Shown: piece by piece, positions 30,801 to 40,676 of the stretch
How positions within the stretch are numbered: position 1 is the stretch's first letter
How the letters are laid out: every line of letters starts with the position of its first letter
Assembly (NCBI RefSeq): GCF_963678635.1
Contig: NC_087069.1
Coordinates: 4,881,472-4,945,471, forward strand
Direction: 5' to 3'
DNA: 64,000 bases
Origin: Symsagittifera roscoffensis
Taxonomy: Eukaryota; Xenacoelomorpha; Acoela; Convolutidae
The notes under the pieces: generated by a model
What the model saw: the letters and a program-made list of their open reading frames with translations, nothing else
Told to the model about the DNA's origin: nothing
Database searches by the model: none
Made by a program: the position numbers and the translations under genes

Positions 30801-33800
30801 ATCATATCAGCCCCGAATCGCATGATAGAGATGGAGAACCTGAGGCCACTTAAGGCTGAACTGCCTGCGGTATGGTCAGATATCTCAAACGCGATAAGAG
30901 GATTCAAGGACCATTCGCTACACATGTTAGTATTGGACGAGGTGCTGGGGTTGGAACTGTCCAAATTCAGTCGACAACTTAAACTGAAACCGGGAATGGA
31001 CGACGACCATCGAGTGATCGCGGCAATGTCCAACGACTTATGGTTCCGAGCAATGGAAGTGGCAGGTGAAGACACAAGAAGGAAAAATTCACTAGAGACG
31101 AGAGCTCATCTGGAGGCGATGGTTCTGAGAACCAAGCCGGAAGCCAACCAGTGGCTACACCTGAACCCTAGAGTAGCGGCATTGGGTGCAGATGCTTTTG
31201 AGCAAGGCCCCGTGATGATCACAAATATACATGTCTACTTGTTGAAGGAGTTGCACCTGGCGGAAATTGCTGGAGAAAAACCACTGAATTTGTGAACAGA
31301 ATGTGTCAGATTACTCTGGAAACCTTCTGGACCCGGGAAGTGAAGGGACAGGAGGGCTTTGAAAGGACAGACAGCATGCTGGAAGGGTTGGGAGCCGGAT
31401 GGACCGCGTCCTTCTTGGCAAAAGTTTACCCAAAAGTCTCGCACTACTTGATAAAAGAATTCCTCCAAGCAGTAGTGGAAGTATCGATAGTGGAACTAAT
31501 AGCCTTGTTCGTGACATTTGGAGCAGAGAGTTTCGTGAAAGGACCGGCGATACTGCTCACCGATGGAATCCAGAACCTGCGGCTAGACGGACTTCTGACA
31601 TTGATTGCAATTACCCACGGAAACTTGGGAGGACTGATGAAACTGGCACGTTGTCCAGAGCAGATGAAAGAGAGAGTGAGGAACTTGAATATGAAGAAAT
31701 CCACGGACTCGTGGAACAAGATAAGAGACCTGAGACACACTCTTATCCAGTATCTCTTGCAACAAAATCGCTTTGGAACGGGAGAAGACGAGACGATTGA
31801 GAGAGAGGAGGATGTTAGACGACATGTTGGAGGCATGCCACTGTTAACTGATCTGAGCTTGGCTATGAGAACCGATCCCTTGGCGCTGATCAGAGGAGTC
31901 ACGGAGTTCGTGACACTGATCTATGGACCAGCAGTCACATTTGCGTTCCCTGACGTTAAAATGGAAGCATATAGGAGGTCGATGCTGCACCTGAACCTCA
32001 TATCGGCAGTGGACGGTAGTGCACTGAACTGGTGTGAGCAGCACACATTGCGGGAGCTCATTAGTGAAGATCTGTTATTTGCGAAAATATCGGAGCCAGA
32101 GATGATAGTCATCAATTTTGACGATCACTTCCGTGATCGCATGGGAGAAGTAGAAAGAGGAAACATCGATGTGTTTCCAAAGCTTTGGAATCTGAGACCC
32201 TATGACAAAACGAATGGTGAAATAACCAGAGTGCCTCGTCTCACTGCAGCATATCACAAAGTGAGAGAAGAGACGAAGAACTGGGGCGATTACAAGAAGC
32301 TGCCGGAGGCAATCCCTGAATTCCCTCTGATAAGAAGGATGTTGCTCGGAGCAGTCTCCGTGGTACAAACTCCTAGGTTGAGAGCATTCGAAACCAATGA
32401 AAGGAGAGTAGGGAATTTCGTGGGAACGATGGATCCATACATTGATGGGAGAAATGCCGCTGTGTTACAGTACACACGATTTGCATACACGGATCAAGCG
32501 ACGAGAAGGCGAATCAGCAACGCCGCGACTCCAAAGCCTGGGAGATTTGATGAGGAATGGAAGCGATTAGGCTTAGCTCCGATGAGGATGAGAGGCAGGA
32601 CCGAACTGCCTGAAGCCTCATTGATCCTGACTAGTGTAAAACAGGAGATGAGAGTGGGAGGAATACTGCAGACGAGAACCTTCCTAGCACCCTTCGGCTG
32701 CGAAGAAATCAAAGTGGTCCATGGAGAAGAGGAAGATGAATCGGCCGGTACATTGCTCATACCGAGATTCCAGGAAGAAGCCGACAATGACGAACAAGGA
32801 CCATCGAGCTCGAACAAGGATAAGTCAGAAGGAGATGACGGACAGGGTGGAAGCCGTCAAACCGAAGAACCCATGCAACAAGATCAAGCTGGTGGGGAAG
32901 ACGACAGGGCATCGACAGGAGGAACATCCAGCCAGGATTTCAACATCTTCAGTGATCTTGAGAATAATGCAGATACGTTGGAAACCACTGAGCCAGCGGA
33001 TGAAGGCTTCTCGACACTGGAGCCTCCGTCAGCCTTTATGGAAATGAAACGGAATTTGCCGGAGAGCAGCTCTTCTGGCAATTCAAGAAATAACGACCAG
33101 AGAATCCTCATGGAATCACCTCGGAGGAGAAGAATAGAGGCCTCAGCCAGAGTACCTTTCTTGGGAACGCTGCCCGAAGAAGAATGGGAAGTACATCACC
33201 GAGACCACGAGAGTAGGACGGGATGCAAACTAGACAGAGTGGCGTTTATGGAAGAGGTCTGGACCGTAGTTCAGAGCTATGGGAACCAGTCCATTCTGAA
33301 AACGGGTCTCAACCAACCCTTGATGAAAGAAGTACTTGACAAGCTTGATGATTGTGAAGGGAGACTGAGTGAGTTATTGATCGACTCGGCCACTGATGAA
33401 AGTGAAGCGAATTCTCTCATCAAGATGACACCGCAGGACGATTAAGGAGAGATGGTGTATCTGTCAAGAACCAGGAGAGGGACGATGCAATAAAAATTGG
33501 TGATTGATAAAATCAATGCGATGAAAATGAAGTTGGGCAGCAGAGTGATGCCGAGGAGAGTTGGAAAGACGAAGGTGGATTCAGAAATATCGATGAAAGC
33601 TGGTAATTCAGCGAAGAGGAAACGAGTTGAGGAGGTCATGGATTTGGGGCAAGGTGATTATCAACTGTCTGGCACAGATAAAATGTTAACTGATATAGCG
33701 ATGGTGCCACCCATTCTCATGGCGGGGATAAAGTCAACAGGTTATAAATCCAAAAGGAGTGACCGCACTCTGACTGGAGCAACCTTAGAAATGGAAATAC

Positions 33801-35580
33801 TCAGCCAATGTGGAGAGAGCACAATAAAAGACTTCAAGCCATCTCCCATGAATCATGGAAAGGGAAGTGTCGCAGGACAACTAACACCAGTGGAATATAA
33901 CCGACTAACAGTGTCGGAGACTGTGTCGATAGATGAACCCACCGGTGGATACATGGAGATGTTAGAATACCGAAACTCGGCTAGAGGGTATGTAATAGCC
34001 CTGGAAGACGAAAAAGCCATGGAGGGTTACCTGGGAACGATGTTGCAAGGCACCACCCTCAAGCAGAAGGCGTACGGGACTTTAGCGTCGTCTGAGATGC
34101 AGGCGGAAACGATCGAGCAATTAGTGAGCCTTCCATGGAAAGCAGTGGTGTTAAGGTACTTTGAAGAGGAGATGAGGACTACGCCGAGAATACACGCTCT
34201 CATGGCAGTACCTTATGTGAGAACTGAATTACAACTGAGGTTCGCCTGGTGCATGATGGGATTAACTCGCGGGGAATATGACTCAGAAGAAAGGAAAAGG
34301 TCAAAAGAAGATAAGGTATTCCTGATGACGAACCTGAGGGATCTGATAATCCAGGGGGGAATGGCAGTAGCGTGCGCGAAGCGTAGAGATGCTCTCTGTT
34401 TCATTTGATTCCTGATAGAGCAGATTTCCATAGCAGCATTGAACACCTGTGTCAAGGTGCTGAGGGAGGGCGATGAACGAGCAAAAGCCTTACTCTTGCT
34501 AGCACTGCTGGAAATGCATCAGAGCAAGCCGATGAGGGTGAATATGAAAGAACCTGAAGAGTTAGAGCCCATGAGAAAGATAGACGAAATCAGGAGATTT
34601 TCAAACAAGGAGCACCAAAGAAGAATTGGAGTCAATATTAGGAAAGAAGTTCATGGGATATGTGAGCGGGAACTTCAGTGACTTCGAGAGACAGAAACAG
34701 AGAGGATCAACTGTCACAGATTACAATGCAGTAGATGAGAATGATGAAGTCCACCGAGTGATGATGGAAGTGGAACCATTGCTGGAAGCTTCGGGAAAAC
34801 GTAATTGGAGGAGCATCATGTTGACGCATGACGAGTTTCCTTGCCACTGCTTGCTGCAGACCTGGTGGTATCCCAAGCGTAGTAATCTGATGTTGATCTG
34901 GGACTCTGGAGAGCTGCTCTCCATGGGTTTACCGGATTCATCACAGCCCGTAACAATAGTGATAGTGGGAGTTATGATGGCGATACGATGGCTGGAAGCT
35001 CATATGAGAGAAAATAACAGACAGGAGGCACCGACGAGAGATCAGTTGCGGAAGTTAGATTGTCTAAAAGATTTTTGAGACAATGTGCAAAATTCTAAAC
35101 ATTCCGATGGAAGTGAAGAAGATATGGGCGAGGAAACGATTGATGCCATGGTTCAGAGCTAACATGACTGCATGGTTGTACGAGTATGCGAAGAAGCATA
35201 TATCGAAGCATGGCAGAGTGTACAGTGAATATCAGCTGGACATTGGAGCAGGAGCTTTTAAGCGAGCTCTCGTGACTCATCGGAATGCAGTGACCACCGC
35301 TGTGAAAAGAATTTCCAGGACGAGTGAACGTAGTGGAAAGGAGAAAGCAGAAATGCTGAAAGAAGATTTGGAGAGAAACGTGACGTTGTGTCTCCACAAC
35401 AGCTTCTACAGGAACAGAGAATCTAACGTGGATCCGCTACCTTGCTGCAAACAGAGGGTAGAAGAGCAGAAGTGTTGGAGGACGGCTTCCAGCAGCGTCA
35501 GGATAGCTAATGATGTGTTACAAGATATGGAGACTGAGAGTGCAGAGTCAATATCTCAGGAGGAAGAAATGGAATATTGA
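27802..35580 (+). pseudogene. Giant post-pol second frame, copy A (broken; SGNH hydrolase protein)
   Basis: Counterpart of 51638-60549. Its start MDNFNLDELMDLAEAY is intact, but a 16-bp deletion near 27957, between short direct repeats of TGGGG, shifts the frame. Further breaks include a 2-bp loss near 28907, GAA-to-TAA at 29191, single-base losses near 30617 and 31283, GAA-to-TAA at 33443, a stop near 33488, CGA-to-TGA at 34406, a 1,139-bp deletion at about 34613, and an 8-bp deletion near 35073. Open pieces remain at 27978-29165, 29209-30627, 30615-31295, 31292-33445 and 33497-34408. Where copy B is broken, copy A is often open (for example at its equivalents of 52031, 53162, 53353 and 54467), which shows that the ancestor had one continuous frame. 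Confidence 0.85.
28990..29480 (+). other. SGNH/GDSL hydrolase domain, copy A
   Basis: Esterase-type domain with all four family blocks readable: GDS with the nucleophile Ser codon at 29014-29016, the GGAT block near 29073, GTND near 29155, and DGIHFD with the catalytic His codon at 29452-29454. Frame damage before and after the GDS block (2-bp loss near 28907 and TAA at 29191) means it is not made intact here. Spacing between blocks fits a compact SGNH hydrolase of about 160-200 residues. Confidence 0.8.
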
Positions 35581-36400
35581 CGAATGACCGAAAAACAAGA
35601 TGCAAAAAGAGACGAAATTAGAAGAATTTAGAAGTTTTAGAACTTCTAAACGACGAAAAAAGAAGAAAACAAAGGAGTGATGAAGAAAAAGTTAAAACTC
35701 AGAATTGTTTTATGTGTGTGAAAAAACTCAAGTGAGAAACCAAGCAACCAAGTTGTAATTGAAAACTGAAACATTTAGTTGAGTTTTGAAATTGTTGCAT
35801 TTGTAAATTTGCATTTTGGTTTTAGTTGAGTGGCTTTAGAGACACTCACTTACTATTTATTTAGAAAGGCTTAAGTGAAGGAGTATATTAAAATATTCCA
35901 GCCTGCATGACTGTTTTTAATCAGCTAGGAGAACTGATCACTTTGTGGTGACATGGAAGGCTTGAGTAATCTCTCGAAGAGGGAGATTGTTTCATTGTTC
36001 TTGCTAACCACAAAGTTTCTTAGTTTTAATATTCAGGACAATAACAAGCAAGATTTCCGAAGGGAAAAGCATGGTAAGAAAATTTTAGCTTGTTGGTTGG
36101 CAGGACTGTCCTGCAAGCCAGCACCTTTTAAATCTAAGAGAAAAAGTTTTAATCGGGACATTGACATTGGAAGTCAGAAAATATGTTTTATCTTAGGTCA
36201 TATCCTCAATGTGCAGATTGATGAAAGAATTTGAAGGCTATAGGGATGTAGTATGATGCCAGTTATATTCTGCTGTGAGTCGATGTGACGTGGATAAAAG
36301 TAATTTCGTGCATTTTGTAAATTCTGTTCGATGACACTGTATCTATTTTACGAACATTGCGTGATTCAATGAGGACATTGACCGGACTGTCCGGGGAGTA
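35581..36400 (+). other. 3' untranslated region of copy A
   Basis: 820 bp between the second-frame stop and the middle LTR, nearly identical to 60550-61367. It includes a palindrome GGCAGGACTGTCCTGC near 36100 and the short stem AATCTC/GAGATT near 35968. It ends CCGGGGAGTA directly before the LTR, which is the likely polypurine tract. The frame at 35953-36234 is broken by an indel in copy B and is probably not a gene. Confidence 0.65.
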
Positions 36401-37688
36401 TGTGACATTCGACCAGAATGGCCAAAAAACAATCTCTGCGGAATTCGAAATTTTAGCAGCGAGCCTTCCGGATTGGTAATTATTAAGAATTAAGAACGTT
36501 ATTTGAACGATTGAACAAAACGTGAAGGTTGAAGGATTCGGAAATTGCTGATTTTTAAATTTTCGAAGTGATTACGTGACATTTCTGAGAAACGTCAGAA
36601 ACGGCCATTTTGGCAGGAAAGCTAGAAAACAACAGAACAACATTAGCTGCGATCACGAGAAGTACGGAAATTGTGAGAAAAAACGACAACAAATTGCGGA
36701 GTTAACAGAGAGCACTCCGAGTTGCAACTATTGTGTCGCTACAATAGTTGCAAGGCCGTTGCATGTGACATTCGACCAGAATGTGAAAAATGCAATCTCT
36801 GCAGAATTCGAATTTTTAGCAGCGAGCCTTCCCGATTGGTGATTATTAAGAACTAAGAACGTTATTGGAACGATTGGCCAGACGGTGGAGGGCTGGAATA
36901 TTCTGGTGTTTTAAAATTTCAAAAATTCGAATTATGACGTCATATTTCTGAGAAACGTCAGAAACGGCCATTTTGGCTAAAACAAGAAAGAAAGACAGAA
37001 CAACATTAGCTGCGCTAACAACAACTACGAAATCGAGATTGGAAAACGACAACGAGTTACAGAGTAACAGAGAACACTCCGAGTTGCAACTATTGTGCCG
37101 CTACAATAGTTGCAAGGCCGTTGCGAACATCGGTGAAGGGTGAAAGACGGCCTTCCGGATTAAGAAGAAATCAGGATTAACAAGCTTGATCCAGCGGATT
37201 TGTCAATCCGGAGGGGTAAAGGAACTGAAACTTTTATCCTGTTACATAAACTTTTAGCTTCCTGTCATGTCCTGACTTGAATTTAATTAACATCTAAATT
37301 CATTTTGATAAGGATGAGAAGCTAGGAGTTGGGGGAAAGGGTTGATCCATCTTCGATGGAGATGATGATTTTTATCTACTGATCAAAAACAATAGTAATA
37401 TAATATAATGAGTAGTAGCCCTGTTTTTAGGAGTGACCTCGTGGTCTGGGGATACTGAGACCCAGCCATGAGCTCACTATTTCTGCATGTAATCTAGTTA
37501 ATTTGAGTGTTTTGACCGAAGCCGAAAGCAGTAACGTTTTTGTCGACCCGATGTTAGAAAGACCACCGAAAAGTACTGGCTTGGTAGAGACGGTGAAAAG
37601 CATGCAAAGCTCTGTTTAGACGTTAGCCAGTCGTCTTAAGACTTAGTTTTGTCTTCCGTCGATATGTATCTTCCGGGCGAATGTTACA
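36401..37688 (+). repeat. Middle LTR shared by copies A and B (with internal duplication)
   Basis: Ends are TGTGACATTCG and CGAATGTTACA, an 11-base imperfect inverted repeat. The portion 36764-37688 matches the 3' LTR of copy B (61368-62290) with few differences by eye. In front of it, 36401-36763 is a second, diverged copy of the first 363 bp of the LTR, including its own stem-loop. The LTR is at once the 3' LTR of copy A and the 5' LTR of copy B. Confidence 0.9.
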
Positions 37689-37700
37689 TATATGTTTTTA

Positions 37701-37715
37701 TGGCGCTCCTGGGTG
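37701..37715 (+). promoter_or_regulatory. Candidate primer binding site of the giant element
   Basis: TGGCGCTCCTGGGTG begins 12 bp after the LTR. It matches the complement of the tRNA-Asn 3' end as known in other animals at 13 of 15 positions (TGGCGTCCCTGGGTG). The 12-bp spacer is longer than usual. The site is missing from copy A because of the deletion at 15038. Confidence 0.5.
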
Positions 37716-38249
37716 TTATTCTTTTTAACATCATGACCGGCGGAACCGTTAACGAGCACTCCGCGCCGAGCGGATGCTCACATTAACGCCCTTAATAGGC
37801 CTAAACCGCCGGGGCGGAAGGGTAGTTCGGAACGCGGAAGCCTTCCGGATTGCCGTGAATAGCTTTTTAACTTAGTTAAGACCAAAAATTCACGAACCAG
37901 GAAGGGTGGGGGGGTTCGCGGTCCCGTCATCTCCTGAATGGTTCGTGACCAAAAACACTTAAAGATATATATAAAACCAAACAAAAAGTAGTATAGTACC
38001 CAAGAAAAACAAAAAACATAAAAAATAACCGAAAAAACCAAAAAAGTAAAAAAAAAGTAAAAAAATCAGTAGAAATCATCCCCCCAGACAAGATGTGATC
38101 CGACCCCCCCGTTTGTTGTTGATAGATATATTGTTGTTACAGGCATTTATATCAGTCAGGATCGTTACGATCAGTTTTGCAGTCCGTTTGTGAGGCTTGT
38201 TCTGTAGGGTTATTTGAGCATTTAAGCACGTTAATGATAAATTGCGCTC

Positions 38250-39895
38250 AATCCGGAAGTGTCAGCTGATTTGCGCTCAATTCGGAAGGGTCTTGGGAAA
38301 AGACTGATCCGGCAAGCAGTACACAGAGCAACAAGAAGAGGCTCAACAACAACAACAATCGACTGTTGGGTATCGTTAACAAGTTTTGTATCCCTTTTGG
38401 TACAAAAATTAAGATAGTAATCTGTGGGGGGCTCGACAGTGCTGCACTGTAGTGACCCTTCACCGAACTGCGAATATCCGAGTTAAGCACCTTAATTCGG
38501 ATATTAAACAAACCCGGAGGGGTATTGAATTACTAATATTATTACTTATATAGCCTATATTAATAGTCTTATATCGTTTTTCTGTGAGAAACAACGAAAA
38601 CAGACCGGTTTTTAGGGTCAAAATAGCGATATTTTGATCCCCCCACAAGTCGCGATTTTTGAAATATCGATATTTTTTGAAACGGAAAAAAGCGCTAAGT
38701 TAGTGTGTTACATCGTAACTGCACTACCATAATAAAGAGAACCGGTTAAGTTTAGTTCGAAAGTGGTTGGAACTATTTTGGTACCGAGAACCGAAATTTG
38801 GTGATTTTTGAGAAAACGAAACACTATAAATTTAGAAATTTTTTTGAAATTTTTGAGTTACAACAGTAAAAATAGTTGTTCGAACACCGTCCACTAGTGC
38901 ATCTACAAGTTTTAAAACCCGCTACCCGAAAGCCTTCCGGGTTACAGAGAAATCGAACTTAACGTGTTTGATTTGGTGGATTCATCAATCCGGAGGGGTA
39001 CAGGTAGCATAGTGTTTCGCAAATTTTTTCAGCAAAAGCATTTTAGATCTGGTCTTTTGCATTGAACTAGAAGAGTATAGGTCTTCTGAGCTCGGATCAA
39101 TAATTTTTAGGTCGAAAGGACCTGATTTGCGGAAAAAGTTAGGCGGAACCTATAAGAGAGAAAAATTTTTGAGTTTAGAAAAAAGACGTTTTGGTTAATA
39201 ACTTTGGAACTACTGGGCATATCGAGTTGATCTTGGTACCAATAGATCAGAAATTAGCTGAGCTTACTGATAGGGACAAAAGTTTTTCGGAAAAAAAAGC
39301 GTGAAAATATTTTGAGATTGTTTTTAGCAAATTCCTCAATTTGGAAGGGTACACCCTTCACGTTTTACAAAATTTTTTTAGAAAAGCCCTTATACCCCTA
39401 CCAAAAGGTAATAGCGGTTGAATAAAGTAACTTTAGGCTGTTCTAAAAGAAAAGGGAAGGCTAAAGGCACAGCAAAAGCTTAAGCGAGCCGAAGTTAGGC
39501 GAGCGATAAGACCCTTCACCGTTAGTGTGAATTGTCAAATAAGAGGCTTAACTTCAATCCGGAAGGGTCTAGGAAAGTAGTGCATACCCTTCCTAGTTAA
39601 TTGAAAGAGCAAAATTGCATCGGAGAACGTATCCGGAGGGGTATAGGTTGAAAGTAGGAAATCTCCGAAAAGCTTCTTTTACAAAACCGGAGGGTTCCCA
39701 ATCCGGAGGGGTCAAAATTTTTTTTCAAATTAGGAGGGTTCCGAATCCGGAGGGGTCTTATAGTTGCTAATTCGGAGGGGTCCAAATCCGGAGGGGTCTT
39801 ATATTAACTAACTCAGAGGGGTCCCAATCCGGAGGGGTCTAGATTCTGCCAGTCCGGAAGGGTCCTATTTGTGCCAATCCGGAGGGGTATTATTT
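38250..39895 (+). repeat. Array of CCGGARGGGT motifs in leader B
   Basis: Same motif set as in copy A, with a few copies mutated (for example near 38252, where the G run is interrupted) and one extra copy near 39692. The dense block is 39683-39893. Complementary ACCCTTC segments sit near 38457, 39352, 39511 and 39587. Confidence 0.85.
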
Positions 39896-40676
39896 TATTA
39901 AAGGACTTAGGTAAACGAAAGAAAGACAAAAAAGTGAGAGGTATTAGGTTATTAGCACACAGGCTAGGTATCAGTGACTGCACTGGTAACTTGCCTTTCA
40001 ATAAGAACCAGACCACAACAAAACAGGTCCGAACTCGGATATTCGCGACACTAAGTCTAAATTAAAAAGAGCGTGATTCATTGGTGTGGATTGTAACATA
40101 ATACGTTTTTGGGAAAAGTGACTGCCCTGAGGATTTTAGTAGGTCTAGCTCGGGCAGTTCGAAGGCAGATAGGTAACACAGTACTCGGTGGGTGCAATAG
40201 ACGCCCACTTGAGAAAATTACTGCCTTCAAAGTTTTGTCTGTTTGGTGCAGCACCGAGCAGGGAAAGCTTTTTCTTTAAAAGACAGGTTCGACTATTGTA
40301 TTGCGACCGACTAAGAGTACATTACACATACGTTTTTTTTATAGAGGTATTCATAGTTTGACATTAAATATATATATATTTTGTTTTTTGATTTTAAATC
40401 AACATAAACTGTGCTTGATTGGGTAGTGAGTACACTATCTTTTAAATTGACTGATAACATCATATTGTGCTAGTTTTCAAATCTTACCACCGATAATCGG
40501 TTAGTGTGAATAAATTTTATACAAACTTTACTCTGATAACATACAGCGATTCGTGGTCACTATTTAATAGAATCTTGTGAAAATTATTGTGTTGTGTCTT
40601 TATTATTGTTAATAAAACTATAAGGTCTCTAGCAATCGAGTTAAGTCAATAGGCATTAAAAAGTGACAAATAGAGA

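Larger units (their letters stand above)
14343..37688 (+). mobile_element. Giant Ty3/gypsy-type retroelement, copy A
   Basis: Copy A shares its right LTR with copy B. Layout: damaged 5' LTR, leader, gag-pol, spacer, giant second frame, 3' untranslated region, LTR. RT before integrase and a GPY/F module place it in Ty3/gypsy. It is close to copy B by eye (roughly 95 percent in coding parts) but has lost the end of its 5' LTR and the primer site, 51 bp of gag, and 1,139 bp of the second frame, and carries many stops and frameshifts. A deletion-free unit with one LTR would be near 25 kb, far larger than a typical Ty3/gypsy element (about 5-10 kb by general knowledge). Confidence 0.9.
37689..40676 (+). 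other. Leader of copy B (non-coding, structured)
   Basis: 3.0 kb from LTR to gag ATG. The first 160 bp, with the primer site and a GC-rich segment, are unique to this copy because copy A lost them. The rest follows 15039-17850. A CCTTCCGGAT...AGGAAGGG pair brackets CGTGAAT...ATTCACG at about 37841-37910. No plus-strand gene is credible. Confidence 0.75.

Noticed and set aside
35953-36234. 93-codon frame in the 3' untranslated region of copy A
   Set aside because: An extra base and a stop disrupt it in copy B, and it has no family resemblance.
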